Source: Streptomyces xanthochromogenes
GTDB taxonomy: Bacteria > Actinomycetota > Actinomycetes > Streptomycetales > Streptomycetaceae
DNA: 64,000 bases
Direction of reading: 5' to 3'
Assembly: GCF_014650455.1 (NCBI RefSeq)
Contig: NZ_BMUZ01000009.1
Coordinates: forward strand, 124,001-188,000
Shown here: positions 16,371 to 25,634 of the stretch, piece by piece
How the letters are laid out: each line of letters opens with the position of its first letter
Position numbering within the stretch: the first letter of the stretch is position 1
The notes under the pieces: model-generated
Databases searched by the model: none
What the model was told of the DNA's origin: nothing
Seen by the model: only the letters and a program-made list of their open reading frames with translations
Made by a program: the position numbers and the translations under genes

Positions 16371-18182
16371 TCAGCTTCGGACGGGGGCGAGCTGGGCGTC
16401 CCTGCGGACCAGCGCCGCGTATCGGCCGTCCTGTTCGAGCAGTTCCTCGTGCGTGCCGCGCTCGGCGATCACTCCACCGTCGAGGACGACGATCTGGTCC
16501 GCGTCCCGCACGGTGGACAGGCGGTGGGCGATCGTGATGGTCGTGCGGCCTTCGGACAGCGCGTCGATGGCCTGCTGGACCGCCTGTTCGGTACGGGTGT
16601 CGAGCGCGCTGGTCGCCTCGTCGAGGATGAGGACCGGCGGGTCGCGCAGGATCGTCCGGGCGATGGCCAGGCGCTGCTTCTCGCCACCCGAGAACCGGTA
16701 GCCGCGCTCGCCGACGAGGGTGTCGTAGCCGTCCGGCAGCGAGGCGATGTGGTCGTGGATCTGGGCCGCGCGGGCGGCCGCCTCCAGCTCCTCGTCGGTG
16801 GCTTCGGGCTTGGCGAAGCGCAGGTTCTCGGCGACCGAGGCGTGGAAGAGGTACGTCTCCTGCGAGACCACGCCGACCGAGCGGGCGAGGCTGTCGAAGT
16901 CGAGCTCGCGCACATCGACGCCGTCCAGCGTCACGCGGCCGCCGGTCACGTCGTACAGACGCGGTACCAGATAGCTGAGCGTGGACTTGCCCGAGCCGGT
17001 GGGGCCGACGACCGCGAGGCTTCCGCCGGCGGGCACGGTCAGGTCGATGCCGGAGAGGGTGGGCCGCTCCTGCTTGTCGTCGTAGTGGAAGTCGACGCCC
17101 TCGAAGCGGACCGCGCCCCGCGCCTGGGGCAGGCGCACGGGCTCGGCGGGCTCGGTGATGTCCACCGGCAGGTCGAGGTACTCGAAGATCCGCTGGAAGA
17201 GGGCGAGCGAGGTCTGCATCTGGACGCCGGTGGACAGCAGGCTCACGGCGGGCCGGAACAGGCCCTGCTGCAGCGAGACGAAGGCGACCAGGGTGCCGAT
17301 GGAGACGGAGGGGCCACCGGTCTGCAGGGCGAGCCCGGCCGCCCAGTAGATGACGGCGGGCATGGCGGCCATGACGATGCCGATGGTGGACATGCGCCAG
17401 CGCCCGGCCATGTTGGAGCGCACTTCGAGGTCCACCAGGCGCTCGGACTCGTCGGCGAAGTTCCGGGTCAGCGAGTCGGCGCGGCCCATGGTGCGGCCGA
17501 GCAGGATGCCGCTGACCGAGAGCGATTCGGTCACCTCGGCGGCCATCGCGGCCATCTGCTTCTGGCGCTGGGTGGTGATCTTCTTGCGTTCGCGGCCCAC
17601 TCTTCGGCTGATCCACACGAAGACGGGGAGCAGGAGCAGCGAGACGCAGGTCAGGCGCCAGTCGAGCGCGAGCATCGCGACGACGGAGGCGACCACGGCG
17701 GTGAGGTTGGAGACCAGCGAGGTGGCGGTGGAGGTCACGGTCGCCTGCATGCCGCCGATGTCGTTGGCGATCCGGGACTGCACCTCACCGGTGCGCGTAC
17801 GCGTGAAGAACGCGAGCGGCATCCGCTGGAGCTGGGCGTAGACGCCGGTGCGCAGGTCGTGCATGACGCGCTGGCCGACGGTGGTGCTGATGAGCGTCTG
17901 GAGCACGCCGAAGACGCTGTTGACGACCGCGGTGGCGATCATGCCGAGGGCGAGCAGGCTCAGCAGGCCCGTGCGGTTCTGCGGGATGGCCACGTCGAGG
18001 ATCTCGCGCAGCAGGAACGGCGAGGCGACCGAGACGAGCGAGGAGGCGGCGACGAGCAGCCCGACCACGGCCAGCCTGCCGCGATAGGGGCGGAAGAGGC
18101 CGAGGATGCGGCGGATCTGCGCCGGCTCCTGCGGCTCGGAGCCGCGGGGCGGGGGTGTCCAGGTGGATTGTTCGGGGCGCAT
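16371..18182 (-). CDS. ABC exporter, fused permease and ATPase
   Basis: This 603-residue half-transporter of the multidrug/lipid exporter type has six membrane segments within about 45-310 and a C-terminal ATPase with Walker A (VVGPTGSGKST), signature (FSGGEKQRLAIAR), Walker B (VLILDEATSALD) and H-loop (TIAHRLSTV). ATG 18182 is selected because GAAGGAG lies 7 bases upstream; the longer frame would run into the promoter. It is divergent from a MarR regulator whose likely operator overlaps both promoters, so drug- or metabolite-responsive export is a reasonable inference. Confidence 0.9.
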   Translation of the reverse strand: MRPEQSTWTPPPRGSEPQEPAQIRRILGLFRPYRGRLAVVGLLVAASSLVSVASPFLLREILDVAIPQNRTGLLSLLALGMIATAVVNSVFGVLQTLISTTVGQRVMHDLRTGVYAQLQRMPLAFFTRTRTGEVQSRIANDIGGMQATVTSTATSLVSNLTAVVASVVAMLALDWRLTCVSLLLLPVFVWISRRVGRERKKITTQRQKQMAAMAAEVTESLSVSGILLGRTMGRADSLTRNFADESERLVDLEVRSNMAGRWRMSTIGIVMAAMPAVIYWAAGLALQTGGPSVSIGTLVAFVSLQQGLFRPAVSLLSTGVQMQTSLALFQRIFEYLDLPVDITEPAEPVRLPQARGAVRFEGVDFHYDDKQERPTLSGIDLTVPAGGSLAVVGPTGSGKSTLSYLVPRLYDVTGGRVTLDGVDVRELDFDSLARSVGVVSQETYLFHASVAENLRFAKPEATDEELEAAARAAQIHDHIASLPDGYDTLVGERGYRFSGGEKQRLAIARTILRDPPVLILDEATSALDTRTEQAVQQAIDALSEGRTTITIAHRLSTVRDADQIVVLDGGVIAERGTHEELLEQDGRYAALVRRDAQLAPVRS

Positions 18183-18241
18183 GGGCTCCTTCGACAGGTG
18201 TGAGGGCGTCCGCCCGGGGGCGGCGCGACGACGACTTCGAG

Positions 18242-18273
18242 AGCATAGCTCATTGTTACCTATACTCACAATG
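18242..18273. promoter_or_regulatory. divergent promoter with MarR-type operator
   Basis: CATTGT (18251-18256) and ACAATG (18268-18273) form a perfect inverted repeat with 11 bases between. For the exporter, TTGTGA (-35, complement of 18266-18271) and TATGCT (-10, complement of 18242-18247) are 18 bases apart. A TATACT at 18261-18266 could be the -10 for the regulator. A MarR dimer bound here would block both promoters. Confidence 0.6.
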
Positions 18274-18298
18274 AACCAGGTCCTGTTATTGTTCCCGT

Positions 18299-18757
18299 AT
18301 GCAGCCACACATTTCCCGGGCCCCCGACGCCGACGGCCTCCTGGCCGAGCAGTTGCTGCGGCTGACCCGCCGACTGCACCGGATCCAGAAGCAGCACCTG
18401 GAGCCGGTGGGCATCACGCCCGCGCAGTCCCGGCTGCTGCGCACCCTCGCGCACTGGAGCGAGCCGCCGCGCATGGCCGACCTGGCCGCGCGCCTGGAGG
18501 TCGTGCCGCGCGCCGTGACCACCCTGGTCGACGCCCTGGAGGAGAGCGGTGACGTGCGGCGGGTGCCCGATCCCACCAACCGCCGGGTCATCCGCATCGA
18601 GCTCACGGAGGCGGGGCGCGCCACGCTGCGCGCGCTGCGCAGCGCGCGCCGGGGCGCCGCGGAGGAGATCCTGGCTCCATTGGACGCCGACCAGCGCGAG
18701 GTGCTCGGCGGACTGCTGACGGCTCTGGTGGACGGATCGCCGGAGCGCCGCTGCTGA
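18299..18757 (+). CDS. MarR-family transcriptional regulator
   Basis: This 152-residue protein has a winged-helix MarR fold. The recognition region is MADLAARLEVVPRAVTTLVDALEESG, followed by the wing VRRVPDPTNRRVIRIELTEAGRATL. It probably represses the divergent ABC exporter and itself through the inverted repeat at 18251-18273. The FAD dehydrogenase gene starts 22 bases after its stop, so the two may be cotranscribed. Confidence 0.9.
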   Translation: MQPHISRAPDADGLLAEQLLRLTRRLHRIQKQHLEPVGITPAQSRLLRTLAHWSEPPRMADLAARLEVVPRAVTTLVDALEESGDVRRVPDPTNRRVIRIELTEAGRATLRALRSARRGAAEEILAPLDADQREVLGGLLTALVDGSPERRC

Positions 18758-18779
18758 CGGACCCGAGGAGGCCGTGGTC

Positions 18780-21728
18780 ATGCCGCTGCTGGAGCCCGAT
18801 CCGCGAAGCCTGCGCCCGACGGGGCGCCGCGCCCCCTCATCCGACCGGGTCCCCGACGCCCTCGCGGCCGGTACCCCGGAGCCGCTGCGCTCGGAGCTGA
18901 TCGCGCTGCTCGGCGCGGACAAGGTGTGCTGGAAGGTCTCCGACCTGGTGCGCTACGCCTCGGACGCCAGCCCGTACCGCTTCGTGCCGCGGGCGGTCGT
19001 CGTCGCCGAGAACATCGACGACATCTCCGCGATCCTGTCGTACGCCCACGGCAAGGGCCGCGAGGTCGTCTTCCGGGCGGCGGGCACCAGCCTGAACGGA
19101 CAGGCACAGGGCGAGGACATCCTGGTCGACGTGCGCCGGCACTGGGCGGGCATCGAGGTGCTCGACGACGGGCTGCGGGCCCGGGTGCTCCCGGGGACCA
19201 CCGTCGTCCGCGCCAATGCCGCCCTCGCCCGGCACGGCCGCGTGCTCGGGCCCGACCCGGCCAGTGCCATCGCCTGCACGGTCGGCGGTGTCGTCGCCAA
19301 CAACGCCTCGGGCATGACGGCCGGCACCACCCGCAACTCCTACCGCACGGTCTCCTCGCTCACCTTCGTCCTGCCGAGCGGCACGGTCGTCGACACCGGG
19401 GACCCGAGGGCCGACGAGGACCTCGCGCATGCCGAACCCCGGCTCTGCGCGGGCCTGTTGGAGCTCAAGGAGGAGATCGAGGCGGACCGGGAGCTGACCG
19501 CCCGTATCCGCGCCAAGTACACGATCAAGAACACCAACGGCTACCGTCTGGACGCCTTCCTCGACGGGGCGACGCCGGTCGAGATCCTGCGGGGGCTGAT
19601 GGTCGGTTCCGAGGGCACCTTCGGCTTCATCTCGGAGGTCGTCTTCGACACGCTGCCGCTCGATCGCCTGGTCTCCACCGCGCTGCTCTTCTTCCCCTCG
19701 CTGCCCGCCGCGGCGGGGGCCGTGCCGCTGTTCAACGAGGCGGGCGCGATCGCCGTCGAGCTGATGGACGGCAATACGCTGCGGGCCTCCGTCAGCGTCA
19801 AGGGGGTGCCCGCCGACTGGGCCGACCTGCCCAAGGACACCACGGCGCTCCTGGTGGAGTTCCGGGCGCCGTCGGCGGCGGCCCAGGAGGCGTACGAGCG
19901 GGCCGCGGGCGAGGTGCTCTCGGGGCTCGAACTGGTCGCGCCCGTCGCCTCGGTGACCAATGCGTTCACCCGGGACCCGTGGACGATCGCCGGTTACTGG
20001 AAGGCCCGCAAGGCGTTCGTGACGGCGGTCGGCGGGACGCGCCCCTCCGGTACGACGCTGATCACCGAGGACTTCGCGGTGCCGCCGTCGAGCCTGTCCG
20101 AGGCGTGCGCGGCCCTGCTCGAACTCCAGGCGCGGCACGGCTTCGACGCCGCGGTCGCCGGTCACGCCGCGCACGGCAACCTGCACTTCCTGCTGGCCTT
20201 CGACGCCTCCCGGCCGTCCGACGTGGACCGCTACGCCGCGTTCATGGACGAGTTCTGCCGCCTCACCGTGGAGCGCTTCGACGGATCGCTCAAGGCCGAG
20301 CACGCCACGGGCCGCAACATCGCCCCGTTCCTGGAGCTGGAGTGGGGCCCGAAGGCGACCGGGCTGATGTGGCGCACCAAGCAGGTCATCGACCCGGACG
20401 GGGTGCTCGCGCCGCGCATCGTGCTGGACCGTGACCCGCGGGCCCACCTGCGCGGCCTGAAGACCATCCCGAAGGTGGAGCTGGTGGCCGACCCCTGCAT
20501 CGAGTGCGGCTTCTGCGAGCCGACGTGCCCGAGCAAGGACCTGACCACCACTCCGCGCCAACGGATCGTGCTGCGCCGGGAGATGATGCGCCAGCCGGAT
20601 GCCTCGCCCGTGGAGTCCGCGCTGCTCGACTCGTACGGCTACGACGCGGTCGACACCTGCGCCGGGGACTCGACGTGCGCCCTCGACTGCCCGGTCGGCA
20701 TCGACACCGGCGCCCTGATGAAGGACTTCCGGCACCAGCGGCACAGCGCGCGCGAGGAACGCGCCGCGGCGCTCGCCGCCCGGAACTTCAAGGCCGTCGA
20801 GGTGTCCGCGCGGCTCGCGGTCGCGGCGGCCGACAAGATCGGCGACCGGCTCCTGGAGCGCGTCACCGGCCTCGCCCGCAAGGCCGTGCGCCCCGATCTC
20901 GTTCCGGAGTGGCTGCCGCAGATTCCCGGCGCGGCGAGCGCCACGCTCCCGCGCACCGCGCGGGTCGGCGCCGCGGCGGTCTACTTCCCGGCGTGCGTCA
21001 ACCGCATCTTCGGCGAGCCCGACGGCTTTCGCGGGCCCTCGCTGCCCGAGGCCCTGGTGGCGGTCTCCGAACGGGCCGGGCGGCCGGTGTGGATCCCGGA
21101 CGATGTGGCGGGCACCTGCTGCGCCACGATCTGGCACTCCAAGGGGTACACCGAGGGCAACGCGGTGATGGCCAACCGCATCGTCGAGGCCGCCTGGGGC
21201 TGGACCGCCGGCGGGCGGCTCCCGCTGGTGGTCGACGCCTCGTCGTGCACGCTCGGCATCGCGCACGAGGTGGTGCCCCATCTCAGCGACGACAACCGGG
21301 AGCTGCACCGCGAGCTGACGGTCCTCGACTCGGTCGTCTGGGCCGCCGAGGAACTCCTCCCCCGGCTCACCGTCCTGCGCACCGCGCGCTCGGCCGTCCT
21401 CCATCCCACCTGTTCCATGCGGCACTTGGGGGACGAGGCACAGCTGCGGGCCGTCGCGGCGGCCTGTGCGGACGAGGTCGTCGTTCCGGACGACGCGGGA
21501 TGCTGCGCGTTCGCCGGAGACCGCGGGATGCTGCATCCGGAGCTGACGGCGTCGGCCACCGCCCGCGAGGCCACGGAGGTGCGGGCGCGGCCCTACGAGG
21601 CACATCTGTCGGCGAACCGGATGTGCGAAGTGGGTCTCGAACGCGGTACCGGCCGCCGGTACTACTCCGTGATCCTGGAGCTCGAACGGGCCACGCGCCC
21701 CGGGCCGGAGTACCTCCGCCGGAGCTGA
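18780..21728 (+). CDS. FAD-binding and Fe-S oxidoreductase, D-lactate/glycolate dehydrogenase type
   Basis: This 982-residue protein joins an FAD_binding_4 domain (about 60-290, with RAAGTSLNGQAQGEDILVD and GGVVANNASGMTAGT), an FAD-linked oxidase C domain (about 290-550, GHAAHGNLHFLLAF), a ferredoxin-like domain (CIECGFCEPTCPSKD near 572; CAGDSTCALDCPVG) and a cysteine-rich CCG-type domain near the end (ASSCTLGI, DDAGCCAFAGDRGM). This is the single-chain Dld/GlcD-GlcF-like layout that oxidises 2-hydroxyacids and passes electrons to the respiratory chain. ATG 18780 is preferred over GTG 18774 because GAGGAGG (18765-18771) is 8 bases upstream. The exact substrate is unknown. Confidence 0.88.
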   Translation: MPLLEPDPRSLRPTGRRAPSSDRVPDALAAGTPEPLRSELIALLGADKVCWKVSDLVRYASDASPYRFVPRAVVVAENIDDISAILSYAHGKGREVVFRAAGTSLNGQAQGEDILVDVRRHWAGIEVLDDGLRARVLPGTTVVRANAALARHGRVLGPDPASAIACTVGGVVANNASGMTAGTTRNSYRTVSSLTFVLPSGTVVDTGDPRADEDLAHAEPRLCAGLLELKEEIEADRELTARIRAKYTIKNTNGYRLDAFLDGATPVEILRGLMVGSEGTFGFISEVVFDTLPLDRLVSTALLFFPSLPAAAGAVPLFNEAGAIAVELMDGNTLRASVSVKGVPADWADLPKDTTALLVEFRAPSAAAQEAYERAAGEVLSGLELVAPVASVTNAFTRDPWTIAGYWKARKAFVTAVGGTRPSGTTLITEDFAVPPSSLSEACAALLELQARHGFDAAVAGHAAHGNLHFLLAFDASRPSDVDRYAAFMDEFCRLTVERFDGSLKAEHATGRNIAPFLELEWGPKATGLMWRTKQVIDPDGVLAPRIVLDRDPRAHLRGLKTIPKVELVADPCIECGFCEPTCPSKDLTTTPRQRIVLRREMMRQPDASPVESALLDSYGYDAVDTCAGDSTCALDCPVGIDTGALMKDFRHQRHSAREERAAALAARNFKAVEVSARLAVAAADKIGDRLLERVTGLARKAVRPDLVPEWLPQIPGAASATLPRTARVGAAAVYFPACVNRIFGEPDGFRGPSLPEALVAVSERAGRPVWIPDDVAGTCCATIWHSKGYTEGNAVMANRIVEAAWGWTAGGRLPLVVDASSCTLGIAHEVVPHLSDDNRELHRELTVLDSVVWAAEELLPRLTVLRTARSAVLHPTCSMRHLGDEAQLRAVAAACADEVVVPDDAGCCAFAGDRGMLHPELTASATAREATEVRARPYEAHLSANRMCEVGLERGTGRRYYSVILELERATRPGPEYLRRS

Positions 21729-21740
21729 GCACCGGCACAC

Positions 21741-21778
21741 GGGACGGGCTCCGGCGGCGACACGCGCGCCCCCGTCCC
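21741..21778 (+). terminator. possible terminator after the FAD/Fe-S oxidoreductase
   Basis: GGGACGGG (21741-21748) pairs perfectly with CCCGTCCC (21771-21778), 12 bases after the stop. The loop is long (22 bases) and there is no T-tract, so strength is uncertain. The remaining bases to 21933 hold no visible gene. Confidence 0.4.
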
Positions 21779-21933
21779 CTGATGGAACGTCACCAAGCCT
21801 TCCTGGGCCGGTATCAAGAGACCGGCGGGGCTCTTGCGCACAGCCGGACCTTCCTTCAAGGTCGCTACCTAGGTTCGGCAAAGGTCGCGCAAATCTCCGC
21901 CCATGGAAATCCTGTCGATCACCAGGAGGCTCG

Positions 21934-23355
21934 ATGAACGACGCAGTACCGGAGCACCAGGACGTCAGCCGGCGCTCCGTTCTGTGGACCGCGGGGGCGG
22001 CCGGCGCCGGGCTCGGGCTCGGGGCGTTCGGCGGCACCGCCGAGGCGGCGCAGCAGCCGGAGGAACGGGCGGCGGGGGGAACCGCCGCCAAGGAACCCCC
22101 GCGTCAGGGCAGAACCATGATCGGGGTGCCGTTCCAGCGGCGCTCGACCGTGCGGGTCGCGCTGATCGGCCTCGGCAATCGCGGGGCCGCGATGGCCGAG
22201 CTGTATCTCGCCGTGCCGGGCGTCCAGGTGGTGGCGCTCTGCGATCCCGTGAAGGCGAAGGCCGAGCGGGTGGCCGCCAAGGTGACCGCCGCCGGGCAGC
22301 CCGCGCCGGCCGTCTACGTCCACGGCGACCACGACTACGAGCAGCTCCTGCGGCGCGGCGACGTGGACTTCGCCCATGTGGCGACGCCTTGGGACTCGCA
22401 CTTCGAGATCGCCAAGTCGGCCCTCCTGAACGGGGTTCACGTCGGCGTCGAGTGTCCGGCCGCGCTCCAGCTGGACCAGCTGTGGGCCCTGGTGGACCTC
22501 TCCGAGCGGACCCGCAGACACTGCATGCAGTTGGAGAACTGCTGCTACGGGCGCAACGAGATGCGGGTGCTGCGCATGGCGCACGCGGGCAAGTTCGGGG
22601 ACCTGCTGCACGGCGCGGGCGCCTACAACCACGACCTGCGCTCGCTGATGTTCGACCCCGCCTACTACGAGGGCCCCTGGCGCAGGCTCTGGCACACCCG
22701 CCTGCGCGGCGACCTGTACCCCAACCACGGCTTCGGCCCGGTCGCCAACTACATGGACCTCAACCGGGGCGACCGCGCGGTGAGCATCGTCAGTGTCGGC
22801 TCCCCCTCGCTCGGCCTTTCCCGCTACCGGGAGGCGAACATGCCTGCCGGTGACCCGAGTTGGAAGGAGTCGTACATCGGGAGCGATCGCACCATCAGCC
22901 TGGTGCAGACCGCCAGGGGCCGGGTGATCCGGCTGGAGCACGATGTGTCGACGCCCCATCCCTACAGCCGGATCAACAGCCTCGGTGGCACCAAGGGCCT
23001 CTTCGAGGACTACCCGGAGCGGATCTACATCGAGCCGGACCACAAGAACGACGAGTGGGGTGACTTCTCGGCGTACGCGGAGTGGGACCACTGGCTCTGG
23101 AAGGAGCACGCCAACCCGCCCGGCGCGCACGGGGGAATGGACTACATGCTGGTGTTCCGCCTGATGCAGTGCATGCGCCTGGGCCTCGTGCCGGACTTCG
23201 ACGTGTACGACGCGGCGACCTGGACCTCGCCGGTCCCGCTGAGCCATCTGTCGATCAAGCAGCGCGGACTGCCGCAGCAGATCCCGGACTTCACCCGGGG
23301 CGAGTGGCGCACGTCGCGTCCCGGCATGGACTCCGAGAAGCCCGCCGACGCGTGA
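21934..23355 (+). CDS. Gfo/Idh/MocA-family oxidoreductase, GH109-like, Tat-exported
   Basis: This 473-residue protein begins with a twin-arginine signal (SRRSVLWTAGAAGAGLGLG). The Rossmann NAD-binding motif VALIGLGNRGAAMAEL follows at about 70-85, then HVATPWDSHFEIAKSALLNG and a conserved late segment around NPPGAHGGMDYMLVFRLM. This arrangement is that of GH109 alpha-N-acetylgalactosaminidase-like enzymes, which use bound NAD in glycoside cleavage. A CAGGAGG ribosome-binding site precedes ATG 21934. It converges on the PNGase A remnant, separated by a perfect hairpin. Confidence 0.85.
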   Translation: MNDAVPEHQDVSRRSVLWTAGAAGAGLGLGAFGGTAEAAQQPEERAAGGTAAKEPPRQGRTMIGVPFQRRSTVRVALIGLGNRGAAMAELYLAVPGVQVVALCDPVKAKAERVAAKVTAAGQPAPAVYVHGDHDYEQLLRRGDVDFAHVATPWDSHFEIAKSALLNGVHVGVECPAALQLDQLWALVDLSERTRRHCMQLENCCYGRNEMRVLRMAHAGKFGDLLHGAGAYNHDLRSLMFDPAYYEGPWRRLWHTRLRGDLYPNHGFGPVANYMDLNRGDRAVSIVSVGSPSLGLSRYREANMPAGDPSWKESYIGSDRTISLVQTARGRVIRLEHDVSTPHPYSRINSLGGTKGLFEDYPERIYIEPDHKNDEWGDFSAYAEWDHWLWKEHANPPGAHGGMDYMLVFRLMQCMRLGLVPDFDVYDAATWTSPVPLSHLSIKQRGLPQQIPDFTRGEWRTSRPGMDSEKPADA

Positions 23356-23358
23356 GGG

Positions 23359-23394
23359 CCGGTGCTCCCGGCCTCGTGCGGCCGGGAGCACCGG
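23359..23394. terminator. bidirectional terminator hairpin
   Basis: A perfect 15-bp stem pairs 23359-23373 (CCGGTGCTCCCGGCC) with 23380-23394 around a 6-base loop. It sits between the convergent GH109-like gene and the PNGase A 3' fragment, and a G8 run follows. Confidence 0.85.
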
Positions 23395-23401
23395 GGGGGG
23401 T

Positions 23402-24262
23402 TCAACAGTGCCGGACGTCTTCGGTCAGGGTGCCCTGGACGGTCTTCAGGCTGCGGTCGTAGCAGCCGTCCGAGCCGTACAGGCGGTAGCGCTCGGCGGA
23501 GGTGCCGGTCGCGTGCCGCTGCTCGCGCGGCACGTTCATCGTCCAGGAAGCGTCGCCCCGGTAGGTGTCGTCGAGGTGCGAGAACGCGGTGGGCCGGGCG
23601 CCGCGCAGGGTGATCGAGTCCGCGCGGTCGCCGAGCGTGATGGCGGTGCGCAGCCGGCCGTCCGCGCCGATGGTCGTGGTGCCGTCCATCGTGTACGTAC
23701 GGTTGTCGCGCGCCGTCACCGAGGGGCCGCGTCCGGACGTCGTCACGCTTTGGTCGTCGCGCCAACTCCCCTTCAGCGCATCGTTGTTCTCGCCCTCGGT
23801 CCAGCGGTGCACCGAGTCGGCCGACACGGAGCGGGTCACGGTGGTGGTGACGCGGCCGTGCGAGGTGTCGAGGTACCCGGCGGTCGTGAGGCGGTGCTCA
23901 CTCCTGGCGTCGAGCCGCAGCTCGGGTGAACCCGGCTGGTACGTGGTGGAGTCGACCGGGGTCGACTCCTCGTGCCGGGTCAGCCCGCCGGTGACGACCT
24001 TGCTCCCCCGGTCCTGCCAGATGAGGAGATTGGTGGGCGTGGACCAGCCGTCCTGGCCCGCGGGCACCCCGGCGACGGCCACCTCGACCTGGTGCGGGCG
24101 GCCGTCGTTGAGCAACGCGGCGTACGGCGTCAGGTCGTACTCGACGGGCTTGACGTCGAAGGCGCGGGGCGCGGGCACGACGTACCAGAGAGACGGGTTA
24201 GCTGAAAGCATGGGAGCACGTATGACCTGCGGTTTCACAGTGACCTCTCGGGAAATCACCAC
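23402..24262 (-). pseudogene. PNGase A-type amidase, C-terminal half (3' fragment split by insertion)
   Basis: From 24184 down to 23402 the frame encodes 260 residues beginning YVVPAPRAFDVKPVEYDL and continuing through GVPAGQDGWSTPTNLLIW, recognisable as the C-terminal half of peptide-N4-(N-acetyl-beta-glucosaminyl)asparagine amidase A. The 26 codons before that (24185-24262) are element DNA fused by the insertion. The matching N-terminal half lies 16.4 kb away at 40608-41432 on the same strand. Joined at the CCAGAGA repeat, the two make one uninterrupted 535-residue frame. The fragment lacks a signal peptide and the N-terminal domain and is unlikely to be functional alone. Confidence 0.9.
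24185..24199. other. left attachment-site copy
   Basis: CCAGAGAGACGGGTT marks the left junction. Sequence to the left is amidase coding DNA and sequence to the right is element DNA. It pairs with 40608-40622 (13 of 15 identical). Confidence 0.7.
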
Positions 24263-24888
24263 ACCTGGTGTGCCCGGAGTAGCCCCAGGTCACCCCGTGG
24301 GCTCCCCCATCTCGCGCACCGCCAGGTGCCCGGGAGTGCCCGGAATCCGACGGTGCGTCAGAACCAAGGGGGGCGCCCTCATACAGCCCTGATGCGACCT
24401 CGGCCCCCGGACGATGCGGGGCTGATCGACCTCGACAGCAGCCTTGGCGACAGCGGCGCCCACGGGGAGACGGAGGCGGACCGCCTGTTCCTTCACGTCC
24501 GCCCACTGCAACTCCCCTATGGCCGGGTGCACCCGGGTTGAGCGCGACGGGGAGCTCTCGCTCCCCGTCGAGGTACGCCATCGGGCGCGGAGCTCCGCGG
24601 CCATTGTGGATGCGGGCCCGGGACCATCTGCGCTCGATCCGAGCGTGGGCCAGCGGGGCCGGGCAGGATCCGGTCATGCCTCCAGAGTGCGGGCGCGGGC
24701 CCCTGGCCGCCGCGTACTCTCGACTCACGTAGTCCGGACCGGTCGAAACGGTACAGCACCGCTTGGGGCGCAAGGCGATCCTCGCAACCAGCGAACTGCC
24801 CGAGCGGCTGAAATCGGCCCAGCACGCGCTGCGTTGAGTCGGCCTCCAACAGGAAGGCAGACCGGGTGCCCCCCCTCCGCCCCTCATC
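24263..24888. other. gene-free relic DNA at the left end of the element
   Basis: No frame here has convincing codon usage, start site or family resemblance on either strand. One plus-strand stretch (about 24748-24837) reads like a protein C-terminus, ending PERLKSAQHALR before a stop, but I cannot assign it. The region looks like decayed element DNA. Confidence 0.5.
24270..24342 (+). repeat. GTGCCCG repeats near the left element end
   Basis: GTGCCCG occurs at 24270-24276, 24326-24332 and 24336-24342, the last two as a tandem pair with 10-base periodicity. A similar pair is at 40539-40556 near the right end. They could be recombinase or accessory-factor sites, although the heptamer is not rare in GC-rich DNA. 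Confidence 0.35.
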
Positions 24889-25024
24889 GTGATCGATGTG
24901 CAGAACGGCTTCGTGATCGAGCACAGCCGGCACGTGGTACCCGTCATCGGCCGCCTCATCGAGCAGTGGGAGGCGGCCGGGGCGCCGGTGCTGTTCTCCC
25001 GCTACTTCAACCACCCCGGTTCAG
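24877..25024 (+). pseudogene. isochorismatase-family hydrolase, N-terminal fragment
   Basis: The frame reads PLIVIDVQNGFVIEHSRH, a stretch with IGRLIEQWEAAGAPVLF, then SRYFNHPG. This is the start of a cysteine-hydrolase/isochorismatase fold, including the first catalytic Asp in IDVQNGF. No proper start codon precedes it and the similarity stops at about 25022. The Lys and Cys catalytic residues are missing, so it is a fragment. Confidence 0.6.
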
Positions 25025-25090
25025 ACGAGCCTCATCCAGCGGGACGCCTGCGGGCCAACCGCCCTCTTCCCCAAGCCCCCACCACTACAC

Positions 25091-25165
25091 GCCGACTGCA
25101 AGGCCATCTCGGGCAGCTGGACCTCCCGCTATGACCACCTCACGCTCACGAGCGCGGCACCGTGA
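25091..25165 (+). pseudogene. HNH endonuclease-like fragment (middle part)
   Basis: The frame reads ADCKAISGSWTSRYDHLTL then TSAAP and a stop. This resembles the segment just before the DIDHVVPL motif of small exported streptomycete HNH nucleases (pattern C-x-[AV]-x-S-G-x-W-x-S-x-Y-D). The HNH motif itself is lost. It lies 19 bases left of the IS630-type element. The assignment is by pattern recognition only. Confidence 0.4.
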
Positions 25166-25252
25166 CGATTGCTCGCGCGCAGCTAGTGCTCTGACCGCAT
25201 AGGTTCACCGGGTGGGGGCGTCTGCGGCTGGAGGGATCGAGTCGGGACTGTG

Positions 25253-25564
25253 TTACTGCGGGGTGTTCTCCACCGCCCACCCGCGGAAGAGGGTGAGTGC
25301 CTCAGTGAGGTTGCCTGGCCCGCATGCAGCATGGAAGGTCATGCCCGAGGTCCAGGCCAAGACCCAGTCGTCCTTGCTGCGTCGGAGGTCCTGGCGGAGG
25401 AAGTCGTGCCCTTCGAGGTCGGTGTCCTCCAAGTCAATGCGCACTTACCAGCCAGGGTTGTCGAGCGTGTCGATCTTGATACCCCACTCATGCTCCCAGT
25501 CCCCGTTGCACTGTGCGGAGTACCAACTCTGCAGCCGGTCCAAAACGTTCTCGGCTTCGCTCAT
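25253..25564 (-). pseudogene. Imm53-family immunity protein with one premature stop
   Basis: Starting at ATG 25564, the frame encodes 103 residues with one internal TAA (25447-25445, codon 40). The first 39 residues include LDRLQSWYSAQCNGDWEHEW and IKIDTLDNPGW; after the stop comes VRIDLEDTDLEG and HAACGPGNLTEALTLFRGWA. This is the Imm53 family of polymorphic-toxin immunity proteins. The TAA probably arose from CAA or CAG (Gln). It lies between the IS terminal repeats and faces away from the transposase, with about 70 bases between starts. It is inactive unless the stop is read through. Confidence 0.8.
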
Positions 25565-25634
25565 GGCACGGGATGCTAGGTCAGCCGCGGGTCCAGACCG
25601 GACGCGGTTGGTTCAACGTGCCCTGGGAGTCGCG

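Noticed and set aside
18837..22091. Minus-strand open frame of 1084 codons
   Set aside because: It is antisense to the FAD/Fe-S oxidoreductase. The long frame is a by-product of GC-biased third positions and shows no domain or start signal.
24198..24959. Minus-strand frame of 253 codons in the relic region
   Set aside because: Composition is low quality, it runs antisense to the isochorismatase fragment and shows no family resemblance.
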